A stretch of 64,000 nucleotides of DNA from Bryum argenteum (GCA_037043015.1 CM073325.1:20935001-20999000), one strand, 5' to 3'. Numbered from the stretch's first letter, positions 42,946 to 56,059 are shown. Numbers and translations: made by a program. Notes: generated by a model from the letters alone, not told the origin.

Positions 42946-45705
42946 ATGTGTGGATTGACCAGGGGGTTTAGCATTCGTGGAATCGCGCACTTGGATAGAC
43001 TACCAGAAGTTGACAAGCCCTCACCTCATGAACAGACGGTCGTGAAAGCCAAGGATGTGATTGAGTATTTAGAGCGACAAGGCGCAAAAGTGAAATATTA
43101 CGATTACTTGAAAATGCTAAAAAGGTGTATTGAGCTTAAAGACTTGGCAGCAGGCAGGCAGGTGCACAAGCATATCAATGAACATCACATGCTGAAAGAT
43201 CAATTTATTTACAATACTGTGATCAACATGTACGTGCAGTGTGGAAGCTTGGACGAAGCACGACAAACGTTCGACCAATTTGAAAGAACTGTCCATTCTT
43301 GGAACACCCTGATTGTAGGCTACGCTCAGGATGGTCAACTGGAGGACGCCTTCTCGCTACTGAGTCAGATGCAGCAAGAGGGCCTTCAGCCAGATAGAAC
43401 TACTTTCATGAGCTTCTTGAATGCTTGCCAAAGTCCAGCCGCCTTGGAGTACGGCAGGGAAGTTCATGCGCAAGCAGCGAGAGCTGGACTTCTCTCTACC
43501 GTCCAAGTGAGCAATTGTGTAATCAACATGTATGCGAAGTGTGGCAGTGTTGAGGAAGCATGGAAAGTCTTCGAGAAGATGGAGAAACGAACCGTTGTTA
43601 CATGGACTATGATGATTGGAGGTTATGCTGGAAGTGGCCAGAGTCGTGCTGCGTTTGATACATTTCAGAGAATGCAGCAACAAGGCATAGAGCCGAACCA
43701 GATTACATACTTGAGCGTTTTGAATGCGTTCTCGGATCCCGCAGCTTTGGAGTGGGGCAAGGCAGTTCATGCTCACGTAGTCAATGCTGGATATGAATCG
43801 AACGCCGTAGTAGGCACTGCCCTGATGAAGATGTACGCTAAATGTGGCAGCTACAAGGATTGTCGCCAAGTTTTCGAGAGGCTGGTCAATCGTGACCTGA
43901 TTTCCTGGAACACAATGATTGGAGGGCTTACGTGGAAAGAGGCTTCTGAATTCTTTCTCCAGATGCAGCGCGAAGGCATAACTCCAAACAAGGTTACATA
44001 TGTGAGTCTACTCAACACTTGCGTCGATCCCGTAGCCCTCCACTGGGGTCGGCAGATTCACTCTCATGTAACTAAAGCTGGTTATATGTCTGATTTAAGT
44101 GTAGCAAATGCGCTCATTAGCATGTATGGAAGATGCGGAAGCGTGAAGGACGCACGTCATGTATTTGACAAAATGGGTAAGAGAGATATCATCACATGGA
44201 CTACAATGATAAGAGGCTTTGCCAAGAACGGTCTCGTCACAGAAGCCTGGGCAGTTTTTCAAGAGATGCAACGAGCAGGGGTGAAGCCAAACAGGGTGAC
44301 GTACATGAGCATCTTGGATGCGTGTTCCAGTCCAGCAGCTTTGGAGTGGGGGAAAAGAATCCATCGTCAAGTCATAGAAGCTGGACTGGCCGCTGATGCA
44401 CACATTGAGAATACTCTTGTGGCCATGTATTCTCGGTGCGACAGTATCAACGATGCTCGTCAAGTGTTCGACAGAATGAGCAAACGAGATGTGGTAGCAT
44501 TCAATGCTATGATAGGTGGATATGCCGCGCATAATCTTGGAAAGGAAGCCTTCAAACTGCTCTCGAGAATGGAGGAAGAAGGGGTGAAGCCGGACAAAAT
44601 CACGTATGTAAACATGCTGAATGCATGTGCAAACGCAGGATCTTTAGAATGGACCAGGGCCATTCATGCTCGAGCGATGAACGACGGTCTTGTATCAGAC
44701 ACCATCGCCGAGAATGCGCTTGTGAGTACATACGCGAAGTGTGGATGCCTGGACGATGCGCTACAGATCTTCGACCGAATGAAGAACCGGAATACGATCT
44801 CATGGAACGCAATCATAGGCGGACTTGCGCAGCATGGAAGAGCTCAGGAAGCCTTACAGAAATTCGAGGAGATGAAACGGGACGGGTTCAAGCCAGACGC
44901 GGTGACGTTTGTGAGCGTCCTCTCAGCATGCAGCCACGCGGGGCTCTTGGAAGAAGGCCGCCGCTGCTTCGCGAGCATGGCCATCACGCCAACGATAGAG
45001 CACTATGGCTGCATGGTCGACTTGCTGGGCCGGGCTGGGCTAGTTGAGGAAGCAGAAGCGCTGATCAGGAGCATGCCAATGGAGCCCAACACGCACATTT
45101 GGGGTGCCCTGCTGGGGGCTTGTCAAATTCACGGCAACATTGGCGTGGCGGAGCGGGCAGCGGGCAGCAGCCTGAAGCTGGATCAAAACAATGCAGCTGT
45201 GTATGTATCGCTCACTCAATTGTATGCAGCAGCGGGAATGTGGGATGCAGCAACAACTATGCGAGCATTGATGGAGCAGAGGGGGATAACCAAGGAGCCA
45301 GGACGAAGCTCCATTGAAGTGGACGGCCAGTTGCATCACTTCGTGGCGGAAGACCGGTCTCATCCAGAGAGTGAGGCAATCTATGCGGAGCTCAAGCGCT
45401 TGACTGGGCTGATGAAGGAAGCGGGTTATACACCGGATACCCGGTTTGTGCTCCATGATGTGGAGGAGCACGAGAAGGAAAATGCTGTGTGCCACCACAG
45501 TGAGAAGCTTGCCATTGCGTATGGCATGATTAGAACACCGCCGGGCACCCCAATTCGCCTCTTCAAAAACCTTCGTGTTTGTCCCGACTGCCATTCTGCC
45601 TCTAAGTTCATCTCTCGTATTGCCGCTCGAGAAATTGTTGCCAGGGATGCCTCTCGATTCCATCACTTCCGTAATGGAGTCTGCTCTTGCGGAGACTACT
45701 GGTGA
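42946..45705 (+). CDS. PPR-DYW protein, organelle RNA editing factor
   Basis: This single exon of 919 residues is a PLS-class pentatricopeptide repeat protein. Repeats run from about residue 65 to 720 with recurring cores such as NTVINMYVQCGSLDEARQ and NALISMYGRCGSVKDARHVF. E and E+ regions follow, then a complete DYW deaminase domain. The zinc and catalytic residues are present: HSE at 851-853, CPDC at 879-882 and the terminal CSCGDYW. The family binds organelle transcripts sequence-specifically through the repeats and converts C to U. The N-terminus (MCGLTRGFSIRGIAHLDRLP) is compatible with a mitochondrial or plastid presequence but is not decisive. Being intronless is common in this family. 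The RNA target cannot be named without the two-residue repeat code. One repeat near residue 320 appears shortened (SWNTMIGGLTWKEASEFF). Confidence 0.96.
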   Translation: MCGLTRGFSIRGIAHLDRLPEVDKPSPHEQTVVKAKDVIEYLERQGAKVKYYDYLKMLKRCIELKDLAAGRQVHKHINEHHMLKDQFIYNTVINMYVQCGSLDEARQTFDQFERTVHSWNTLIVGYAQDGQLEDAFSLLSQMQQEGLQPDRTTFMSFLNACQSPAALEYGREVHAQAARAGLLSTVQVSNCVINMYAKCGSVEEAWKVFEKMEKRTVVTWTMMIGGYAGSGQSRAAFDTFQRMQQQGIEPNQITYLSVLNAFSDPAALEWGKAVHAHVVNAGYESNAVVGTALMKMYAKCGSYKDCRQVFERLVNRDLISWNTMIGGLTWKEASEFFLQMQREGITPNKVTYVSLLNTCVDPVALHWGRQIHSHVTKAGYMSDLSVANALISMYGRCGSVKDARHVFDKMGKRDIITWTTMIRGFAKNGLVTEAWAVFQEMQRAGVKPNRVTYMSILDACSSPAALEWGKRIHRQVIEAGLAADAHIENTLVAMYSRCDSINDARQVFDRMSKRDVVAFNAMIGGYAAHNLGKEAFKLLSRMEEEGVKPDKITYVNMLNACANAGSLEWTRAIHARAMNDGLVSDTIAENALVSTYAKCGCLDDALQIFDRMKNRNTISWNAIIGGLAQHGRAQEALQKFEEMKRDGFKPDAVTFVSVLSACSHAGLLEEGRRCFASMAITPTIEHYGCMVDLLGRAGLVEEAEALIRSMPMEPNTHIWGALLGACQIHGNIGVAERAAGSSLKLDQNNAAVYVSLTQLYAAAGMWDAATTMRALMEQRGITKEPGRSSIEVDGQLHHFVAEDRSHPESEAIYAELKRLTGLMKEAGYTPDTRFVLHDVEEHEKENAVCHHSEKLAIAYGMIRTPPGTPIRLFKNLRVCPDCHSASKFISRIAAREIVARDASRFHHFRNGVCSCGDYW

Positions 45706-47907
45706 CTTGAGCTCATCCCCTTTCACTTTTATTGCTCTTGATCAAGCCACCTTCTGTCAAGCAAGTGGAAGTATGTGATCTACTGTTGGCATCCTACAAC
45801 GTCTCATTCAGATTGTAGGCTGTTGTCTTGTTAATAGAACATGCTCTCATTGTTCCGATGCTGTCATGTGCTCTGCTTACATTGTTGAGATCGGTTAGTG
45901 ATCAGTGAACCACCATGATGTTGATACTTAGCCTCTCTGTCTCGACAATGGCTAAAGTATTGACCTCTCTCCATGATTAGAATTTTGTAGACTAGAGCTA
46001 CCCATGAACGGGGAGGATTATTTACTTCTGTCAGTCTTCAATTTCACTCACGCACTGATTTTCGGAACAGACTAAGTTTTATTGGTACTGAGGTATACAA
46101 AAGCAAAGAATCAAGCATTTTGAGGTGTGAATGGGACCGGTGTGTATTAGCACCGATTATAATTACATTTTTAAATCAGGAAATTCACAAGGATGCTTCC
46201 AAGAAAAAAATCATAACTTCTTTGGAATTTGAGTTGAGGGATCCCATGAATTTTTCCAAAACGCCCAAAAGTAACATACACTAATAATGAAAAGATAGGC
46301 TTGTCAAACTAAATGAATGGGGTTTGCTATGAAATTATACTCTTCATGATTATTTTAACTAAGACCACAACAACACCTATTACTTACATGTGGGCATCCA
46401 TACAAACAAACATAGTTGGTAAATAATTCTAAGAAGAATAAATAGTTATCAGTTAATTAATGCGGTTAATACTATATTTCGTTATTAAAGTAGCGCAGTA
46501 ATGAATAGCAGCAGGGTGCAACCATATGTAGATGCTCCCTTCTTTAATTATAACATCATGTTATTGTGAAATATAACATGAGGTAGAAGTATTATAAACT
46601 GTTTTTAAAATAATAAATTATACAAGTAATCATTGACAATCAACAACTTTTTGGCAATCAACAACTTTGTTGACACCTTCAATTGCAAAATATCTTACAC
46701 CTAAATCTTAAAAGTCTTACACCAACAAGTACTCCAAAGTCCATTGTGATGTCACCACTTACAGAAGGAGTACAAGAATATTCCTATATTTTCAAATTTC
46801 AACTACATACTTTTGGCTAATTGTACAAGTTCTTACAAAAATATCAATGGTGTAAATATCAATCGTCAGAAGATTATAAATGCATTAGAAGTAGAAAAAT
46901 TTATGTGTACATGAAAGATTCTTGGAACAAGTACAGCATATTCCGTGTACTCTACCAACATCAGTGTATAAATAGTGTGGTCACCAAATAATCATTTTTT
47001 TTGTTCAGGAGGAGTTTTCGAGGAGTCCTTTGGTTTTTAAATACAGTACAATAGTCGGGTCGGGTGCACGGGGTTACGATGACCCGGGGTTTCGTGGGCC
47101 GGCGTCTCGCACGTTTGACCTCCCTCAACCTTGCTACACGAAGACAGCTTCCGAGGAGCTTCACTGCCCGTGGCCGAGTGCGGTGCACAATCACTTCCTC
47201 ATTGCTCAAAATGTTGCATTCCTTGCGAGGTAATCCTTGATCCTTTTCGCGTACTCGATCTTTTTGCGCTCTAATTGGAAGTGGAGGAAGGTCAGACGCA
47301 ATCTGCTCTTTTTCAGCTGGATCTCAAGTATCGCAGGGCCCTGTTGATTGGTTTCGAAGGTTTTTAGAAGTTGACGTCGATAATTTATGTGGAGCTTTCG
47401 AATTAAGTTCAATCGCTTACGAATTTTTCATTACATTTTTGCAGTGCCGATTTAATCAGGGCTGATCGGAAATATTCTCCGAGAATCTTTTCGGAGAAGG
47501 TAATATTTTTGTTCATTTCTGATGCACCTTGATTTCGTTTATTTCTGGATTGAGAAGTAGACATTGAGCAGGGTAAGGGAGACTTCTATAAATTATGTAG
47601 CTTAGCTTATGGTGAGAATTAGCAGAGTAAGGGGAAGTTTATGTGGCTAATGGCAAGATTTAGCAGCTGAATGGCTGAGATTCTGCAGGAAAGACCACAA
47701 TTCTATCGGGCTGTTTCACATGTAAAATCATCAATTTCGTCATATTTCCAATATAACGAATTCGATGTTACCGTTGTAGACTTTAGGTTGCTTTGGCGTG
47801 TCTCTGTAACATGATTGGGTGTTGGAGACAAGAAAATCTGTTTGGGGGTTGCGTTGGAATTTATGTTAGCATTTGCACTTACTACAATTTGTGATTACTC
47901 GCAGGCA
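45706..47907. other. intergenic region
   Basis: This contains the 3' untranslated region of the PPR gene, then an AT-rich stretch with no recognised element (about 46.0-46.95 kb), then a GC-rich island at about 47.0-47.5 kb. The island probably contains the promoter and a 5' untranslated exon of the hydrolase gene, because the first coding exon begins just after an acceptor at 47904. Confidence 0.45.
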
Positions 47908-50900
47908 ATGGCTGATACTAGTACGTGGAAGATCAGCAGCATGGATATCTGGGAGTGGAATGTCTATGAATGGACGAGCTTAGGTCTTATAAAACTGGCA
48001 GAAGCTGCCGTGTTAGTGCCTATATGGGAGTATGTGGTTTTGGCACTCTTTTGGACCTCAATTTGGCTCTACCGCTTTCTAGACTTCCATTTTGTGGATG
48101 ACCTGTTGCGTGGATTTAGAGGTGAAGTTCCTCGTCTTCATTACAGCTTATCATCCAAGCTGGCGACAGACATATTGCCGAAGTGTAAAATCTTGAAGGA
48201 AAGGTACATGGTGAAAGGAATCGCAAAACATGTAAACAATGTCATCTGTACAACTCATGACATTCTGCAACTCCGAATGTAGAACAGTTGGTATTTCTTC
48301 TGGGAGAAGCTTTCTCGTCACCAAATCATAAATGAGGGTAGCTGTTTATTGATGCCCGTCGCATAATACTTGTGAGACATTATCTTGTTCATCGTGACAG
48401 GTATTTTTCAACGCCATGGTTGAGCAGCCCGCATCTTCAGACCGCTTTTCTACATTTTAATGGGAATCCCCCCATCGTCAAGTATCGCAGGTGAGTTACG
48501 TGAAGCAGAGTTTGACTGTTTCTGCAATCGTTACCCAGAATTGAGTACTTACACGCTGGATTGGCTTCGAAATCTTCGTTGAATTCTGCACATATGGGAA
48601 TCGTGGAGATGTTCAATGATTTCAGCCAGTGCATAGACTTGTGATTCTTCACTCGTTACTACTGATTATTTCTGTCTTACGACTTGTATTTGGCGTGACA
48701 GGGAGCTGTTTATTACCCCTGATAATGGGACGATTGCTCTGGACTGGGTCAAGGAGCCTTCTCGTAAGCTTTGTCACTAAAATTCTTGATTTTTCTTCAA
48801 CTTGATCAAAGTTTCATCCTAACAAGATTCCAGCTTGCTCCTTTCTGACTTGTTGATGTCGGAGAGTTCATTAAAGTCTGTCTGCTTGCAGTTAATGGCA
48901 AGGATAATGCCGAAACAGATGCTGAAAACGTAGAGCTGGATGAAACTCCAATCGTGATAATTATTCCTGGTTTGACAAGTAGCTCCGACGACCCGGTAAG
49001 ATTCTCAAATCGAACCTTTGAATTTAAAATACATCGAATCATCTAGTTCGTAAGTGGTCCCAATTAGTATGTGTGAGGGTGATCAGTTGAAGCACTGTGT
49101 ACCTATCCGAAATGGCAAAAGACTCGTCTTGTTGGATAACAAACTGGTAGATTCGACTTAAGAGATTCACGGTAGTGGATTGATATTGCAGTACTTGAAG
49201 CACATGGCATACAAGTCAGGCCAGATGGGATGGAGGACGTTGGTTTCCAATCACCGCGGCCTTGGAGGCATACCTATAACTGTAAGTTTTTGTTTATCTT
49301 ATGAGCAGTAATTTTTTCATTCCATTCATCTCGTGGAGCGTACAGTGTGGTGGAATAAGTTTGCAGGCAGAAAGTTTGATTGGCTCTTCAAGAGTAGCGG
49401 TAGCTTGAAAAAAATGACTGTGAAGAGTGTTCCGATCCGACAATACGTGAACATTATCTGCATGGTCAAATTTCATCGTCACGTCATCGAAGTTGAGCAT
49501 ACTGACAAATTCGGTGTAGGTAACGACTTACCTAGATCTCTTTTGATGTGTTGTTCAGTCAGATCAATTCTATAACGCAGGATGGACTGAGGACCTGCGG
49601 AGAATTATCAATTATGTCCATGACAAATACCCGAAAGCACCTATTTTCACTATTGGTACCAGTATCGGTGCTAACGTTCTGGTAAGTTCACTTCTTTTCG
49701 TCTTCTTTTTGTAGCACACTTATTGTCGCACTTGATCAATAGTAGAGTACTAGACAATTATGTTGCAAAGACCTCAAGAAACGCAGAACCTTGTATAGTT
49801 GATGGCACGCTTAACAGAATATCTTATTTAGGTTAAGATTTGCATATACTGCACTTTTGTTTTGTATCTAATAGAGCTCGAATTTTGACATGTAGGTGAA
49901 GTATTTGGGAGAAGAAGGTGATTCTACACCTGTGGGTGCTGCAGCGGCTGTCTGCAATCCATGGGATCTTCTGGTGGGTATAACCTTATCGAGCTGAAAG
50001 TTGAGGAAGAATGTCTTTTGTGGCATAAAACGATGAACATCGTGTTAACACTATGTGCAGGTGGGGGACAGATTCATACATAGAAAGAGAGTGCAGAGGA
50101 TATACAACAAGATGTTAGCTTTTGGGTTGGTACAATATGCTACTCTGTAAGTATCTCAGCGCTTAAACATAGCTCCACTATTTTGTTCATAAATACTCAT
50201 ATCAGATACGATAATCTCTTCTAACATCTATTGGTTTATTATGTCCTGTATCATGTGTATCAAGACATCCATCTAAACTTGGAAGCAAGGGCTCAGCTTA
50301 TTTTAGTTTGGACCATCTGAATTTAATTGGAAGTGCTGCCAAGTTGTAGGGAACATAAAAGGTCGCATGTACGCATCTATCATCAAATGCGTATATAATT
50401 GTCGTTAGTTTGTAGAACTTTATTCTAACTCTGTTAATCCGCTTGTGACTGAAGGCACCAAACCGTGCTGAACCGCATCGCAGATTGGGGTTTTATTAGT
50501 AAGGTATGAAAAAGAGAACACTTCTTCAACCAGTTTTATCTCTTCTTTCGTTTTGCAGCTCAATCCACACCTCCGTATACTTGACAGTAAATTCGACCTT
50601 TAAAGAGAAGCGTGCAATTGTTTTAGGTGCTCAATGGATTACTGGCATTTCTGGTTTTATTAGTAGTGAATGAATGACCAGTCAGTATTTTACAATTTTT
50701 AGGAAGGTTCTTTTTATCCTCATTATTGATTGTATGGAAATACCTCTATTTCCGTTACACAGAGCAAGACGATTCGGGATTTCGATAATCATTGTACGCG
50801 GCATGTTGGCAAGTATGAGGTTAGCCTTCGTCTTCTTTAAGATGTGGAATCAAATCATATCATACCTCCTCTCTTGTTTTATTATGTGTGATCACGTGCC

Positions 50901-52652
50901 AGATATGAATATTTGTAATTTGATCAGGTTTTTATACCTTATCAGGAACTTACGAAAATATCTTCAAGTTTTAGAGCCATATCTAAGTTTCTCGCAGGTT
51001 ATCGAGTAGTGTGTTTGTTGCAACTTAATGTTTTATGACGTTGACTTCATTAACATTGTTTGCTAGCAGTAGTTTCATTCGGCAGCACAGAAGTCGACAC
51101 TTTCTTCTACATGCTGCCTTCTTTTGTCCAAGAGCATGTACCTTACATTGCTGTGCATTGGAATGCAGACTGTGGACACATATTATAGACGTTCCAGCAG
51201 CGCTGACTTTTTGACGAAGGTTGCGGTGCCTTTGCTCTGCTTCAGTGTCATGGACGACCCAGTTTGTACTAGAGAAGCTATACCTTGGGATGAGATTCTG
51301 TAAGTTTCTTTTCGCAGAAAGTAATTGTTGTGTTCCGTAGGAAAATGTCTGAATGACGTCGTATTGACGGATTCTCACTGATCCGCAGTGCAAATCCGAA
51401 TGTCGTTATGGTAACTACAAAGCATGGAGGTCACCTTGCGTTATTTGAAGGCTTCCAGGCCCGGACACTCTGGTACTAGTTCTTTCCTGATAACAGTTCC
51501 TTCACATATCGTTACGGCCTCATTCCTTGATTAACGTTTCACCGGTGTTTTTGTCTATAATCGTGCGTTTTCTTCTTTTGTGCAGGTGGACGCGTGCCTT
51601 GATGGAATTCATGACGTTCATAATACCGAGTGAGCTTATGCGCCAGAAGGTAGGGGTTGTGGCAAACATCATATCGGAAACAATGTGGCGACGTTCTCAA
51701 CTACGCACTTTGAGAAATTTGCTGAGTTTGTAGAAATTCTTTTGTTGGAGCACAGGTGTCCCTGCATTCTATGAAATCCGACTCAGACGTTGACAAGGGC
51801 CCGTTTCTGCACGTCTCAAGCAGTGGCCTTGTGGCGGCTGAAAATCTGGAGATTTCAAACTTAGGTATGGGATGGTCGTCGCTGAATCTTACAGTGATTT
51901 CTCTATTCTGGATGTGGAACCTTTTCGTCGCTTGTAGCAAATGGGTAAAATAATCTGTTCGCTTTTGCAACTATTAGGCGAGGAAAACAGCAACAACGAG
52001 GGGGAAGTTCATCCCGAAAAAGACTTGCCGGATCAGAATGCTTCCGCGTTGAAAGAGCTCGAAGAGGGAGTTGGATATGGGGAACGAACCTCAGTCACCC
52101 TTACCTTCAAGGATGATGCAGAACTCTTGTCATTGCGATCAGCCTTGTTACAGCTACTTCAACAGGTCTCTCTTTACTCCATACCTGTCATGTTGCGGAT
52201 TACTTGAATACTCGTGAAAGTCTCTATTAACTGACACGTAATGATGTTGTCAACTGGTGTAGTTGCCGTCAACCACACAGGAGGCGAACCCCAAGAATCA
52301 GACTATAAAAGCTTTGAGGGAGTGTACACTTGCGACCATCGAGGCTTCTGTGAGCTCAGCAGCGACATCTCCTTTCAAGAATTTCAGAGAAGCTGCAAAC
52401 AACTTGGCGATGTCAAGCGTGAGCTCTGGATCTTCCTCACACCTGGTTACTACAGACAAGATCACTGCTCAAGTAGGTGTCAATCAGCGGAAGGCAAGCT
52501 CATCCAATGTTACAGGTTACTCATGGTTGGCAACTCAGAACAGAAGAACGTTTTGGCTTCTCTCTTATGTGGCTTTGGTGACCACCTGCCCTTGGATAGG
52601 ATCATTGATCTTCTTCTGGTGGCGTCGAAAAGCCTTCCGTTTGTTGAAGTAG
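47908..52652 (+). CDS. EMB8-type alpha/beta hydrolase, membrane-anchored
   Basis: Sixteen coding exons are predicted: 47908-48203, 48401-48490, 48702-48763, 48892-48995, 49192-49281, 49559-49681, 49896-49973, 50061-50146, 50455-50503, 50763-50819, 51169-51299, 51389-51472, 51586-51649, 51756-51864, 51978-52165 and 52263-52652. Phases are consistent and the product is 666 residues. An N-terminal hydrophobic segment (AVLVPIWEYVVLALFWTSIW) precedes the EMB8/ABHD-type domain: STPWLSSPHLQTAF, oxyanion region IIIPGLTSSS, NHRGLGG, nucleophile Ser249 in GTSIG, Asp374 in MDDP and His404 in KHGGH. The catalytic triad is complete. A long variable tail ends in a second hydrophobic stretch (WLLSYVALVTTCPWIGSLIF). 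Relatives are esterases or lipases, often of unknown substrate. The original EMB8 was named from embryogenesis expression. The start follows an acceptor, so a non-coding first exon is likely. Confidence 0.88.
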
Positions 52653-54123
52653 ACAATCATGCCCTTGACGGTCCTGGGCATCTCACATATGTTCTATAGT
52701 AATTCATCCCTGACACTATTCGTTATATAAGCTCACAGAGTCCATCAGCTCAAGGCCCTACTTGTGAGGAGATCGAAGGTGGGATACTTTAGTGGCGCTG
52801 TTCAGAACATCTGTACAATACATAATAGAATATGCCCTTGCAGCTCAATCAGTTATTCTCTGGACAAATTACATATTTCTATTCCGATTACGTATCGAAT
52901 CTGCTTGTGAGTTTATTCACATAGAATTTGCTTTAAGTTTTCTGGATCGTATCTAGTTTGGAACAGTTCACCGGAAGTACTAAAGATGGTCTTGAGAAAG
53001 GACTGTCACAAGTAGAGTAAGGTTACGCTCAAAGAGGTGCAGGGGCTCTTGTTGGGCAGGAATCTTCCAAGATTTATTGGTACATATTGTTATGCTTCCT
53101 TTTGTTATAAGTCAGATTCTCCAAAGACATAGAGGTCAGAGATACTTTGACTTGAATGAGCGAACAAGAAATGAGATGTAATTATTCGTTCAATTTTGTA
53201 GAGGAAAGGTTTCTGCATCTATCTGCACATATATTTACGTGCACCGGTACGTTTTGACCAAGGGGATTACTAACATTGGGAATGGTGATTGCATATATGA
53301 GACATTGGTTGAACACCTGCACATTTTTACAAGCGTGATCATCAATAACAAGCACCCAAAGTAAATGAAATGAAACATGGTCCGATCCTGAAACCGACCA
53401 TGGTTGTGCGCTCAAGGAAAATTTAAGGAATCTTGAACTTAGAGTGATGAGATGAGTGGGCTACTATATTGTAGGGACAAGGTTTTAAAAGACGAAGTTT
53501 CCCTATTTGTGTGGATTTTTAGAACATACACATGATCATACACTGTTGCTTTGAGTAATTTTATTTACCATGGAAACAAACAAAGGCCACATCTTATTAT
53601 AAATCATCACACCAACTCCAACAAGTGAGTTCTCATGTCGCAAGTTGTGAGATAAAAGTGCATAGATACAGTACTAGTGTACAATACTGGAATCCAAATC
53701 CCGCTGCACGTAGCATATGATTCCCAACCGAAAATCTGGATGAAGGTCCGATGCACAACAATGACATGTTAAGAATACAAGAGCACCATCAAGATTTCCT
53801 GCTCTTCAATCAGCAGCCTCCGATCGAAATTATGTATCCATCTGTCAAAGACCATACAAAACGACCAGATGTCAAGGAACAGGCATGAATGCTCAAAGAA
53901 GGTAAGCATTTCCAATAGAAATTCTGATACACTGATCAGAAAGTGGGCAAGAACTGTACACAAACCTTGCGGATTGATGCCCTCGTGCAGGATTAGTGTG
54001 CGCGACACGGTCACATTTGATGATCAAAGCAGCAAGATAGCTGATTTGTAATGGGCAATGAGAAGGGAGGCGTTCTTGTAATGATTTGATCGTCAACGGG
54101 GACTCAAAGCTCGGGGATGTGCC
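52653..54123. other. convergent 3' intergenic region
   Basis: The hydrolase ends at 52652 on the plus strand and the maturase ends at 54124 on the minus strand, so this gap holds two 3' ends facing each other. No RNA gene, element end or coding frame was recognised. Confidence 0.5.
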
Positions 54124-56059
54124 TCACCCACGCTTTGAGCGACGTGGTGCCCTCTGCTGCTCCCAATCTCTGGTGAGGCCCATTCTATCAGGGCGAGAGA
54201 TTTCTCGATACTTGGTAAAAGGGAAAGCAGTTCGGCGTGGAGGCCTCTCCGATCTATCACCGCGGTTGCCGACAGAAAGTGGTCCACCACCAGAGTCGCC
54301 CTTCACCTTGATGGGTCGAGACAAGTCTTTCCCACCTCTCTTGTACACTTTGGCGGAGGAGCCTAACTTGAACTTGGCTGCATACGTCTTGGCAAGTGAC
54401 GACCGCATGATGTAGCTCAGCCGGTTGACGCACTGGCGTTTAGAATCAGAAAGATGGTAGTAATCAGCCAGTCCTCGCAGTATGTTACCCACAACCTTCA
54501 CAGACTTGTCCTGCGGGTACTGATAGTACCTGAAATTCGGCTTCGGATTGCCACTTTTGTCACAGAATCCCTTCTCGGCCAGGCGCCGAATCACCTTCTG
54601 CATGTCCACCAGGAAACACAAAGTACCATAATCCTCAACTCTGTAAGTGATCCACTTATCGCCCTGTTTTCGACAGAACTTGCGAACTCTGTCAGGGTTC
54701 CTGCTTATAAGGTACCCCAGAAACGGCACCTTGCTGTCTTTCGCTCGAGAGATTTCAAAGTTGTCCGGAGCGGCCTGCATCGTAAGCTTGACTCGGAGAA
54801 ATTGGTGAACCAACTCCTGTATCCGCACTGCAAGAGCTCGCGGTCCTATGATTCCAATTAGGAAGTCGTCAGCGAATCGAGTGTAGGTGATACGTCGCAA
54901 GTAAGGGTCCTGAGGTGGGCTTAGGTTTATGCTTTTGTTCTTTTGTGTGACCAATCTGAAGGCAGTGCGATCCAAAGCCAATGCTGTTCTGGAAACATTG
55001 AAGATGGCGGGGCTCGCCGTCTGTCGCCGTCCCCTGTCAACGATGCGTTTCAGGCGCATGAGGAAGGTGTCTAGTTCGTGTAGCACGATGTTGGAGGCCA
55101 GAGGGTCGAAGCCGTCTCGGGTGATTCCACGTCGAGCTGATGCCTTCAGGCTTGACATCAAATGCGTCTCGAGCCTCCTCGTACTCCTGCCCTCCATCTT
55201 ATCCTTCACCAATCGCTCCAGTGTTTGCGGTCGAATCTGATTGAAGTACCTCGACATGCTCTTGCCTTCTATGTACCACACGGTTCCCTGAAAATCACGG
55301 CGTACCTGCTTCAGGCATGTGTGCTGCGATAGGCCTGGCCTGAACCCGTGGGAGCACGGAAGGAAGTGCTGTTCGAAGATTTGCTCATACTCAACAGCTG
55401 GCGACGTAGGTATAAGAGATGGATCCACGGGCTTGCCTGCAACATTACATAGAAAAACTTGAGTGACGCAACCTCTAGAGATAATATTTTCTGAGCAGCC
55501 CTCCACACATTATACAAAAGAAGAAGCGTCGTTCAGGATTACATAAGTTGACAAAAACAAGACAACATGTACCAAATCCTGATTGCGCCTCGTGACCACT
55601 GTAGTACTTTCGAATGAGTCGCAAAGACACTATCGTCGTATCATTTGACGAACACACGCACGGTTTCCACTAATCCAGGACAAAGAGAAGCAATTTCACT
55701 GACCTCTGATAAAGGTACCCTGCCGCATGAGCTCCCGATTAAGAGTATCCATGGCAGCCTTCAACCAGGGTTCTTGTGGAACTTCTCCAGCTGGATCAGC
55801 TGGATACAATTTCCAGCCACTGTCGACTTCGCCTACCAAATAACACAGGGTACACCAGTCTCAATCGCAAGTTCTGTCGTTCTCAGGGACACGAAAACTC
55901 TTGCCCACTACAACAATACTCCCTCACAATTAAACTCAGAACATCACCTCCATTGTGAAGCTTGAAGGCGGCCCCCGAGATGTCACATCGAGGCAGCCCC
56001 GCATTCTGACGCACCAAAGCTCTGCTGAGTTGAAGACCGATTCGGCGGCCAATACTCAT
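54124..56059 (-). CDS. nuclear group II intron maturase (nMAT-like)
   Basis: Three exons on the minus strand, 55948-56059, 55704-55832 and 54124-55436, give 517 residues with consistent phase. The N-terminus (MSIGRRIGLQLSRALVRQNA) is Arg-rich and amphipathic, a likely mitochondrial presequence. A group II intron-type reverse transcriptase follows (EQHFLPCSHGFRPGLSQHT, then YTRFADDFLIG with FADD at about 268-271). A domain X-like maturase region (GNILRGLADYYHLSDSKRQC) and a basic tail come after it. There is no HNH endonuclease. Plant nMATs of this kind help splice organelle group II introns. The site that normally reads GD before the second RT helix reads IEGKSMSRYFNQI, so the first catalytic Asp seems lost. 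The finger region before SHGFRPG also looks short. Reverse transcription is therefore unlikely and splicing function probable. Which nMAT class it belongs to is uncertain. Confidence 0.85.

Noticed and set aside
47030-47233. 67-codon frame in the GC-rich island before the hydrolase
   Set aside because: No domain or signal. It is better explained as promoter or untranslated exon sequence.
52241-52699. Alternative 152-codon frame over the hydrolase's last exon
   Set aside because: The overlapping frame from 52263 joins the previous exon in phase and ends in a plausible hydrophobic anchor. The alternative does not.
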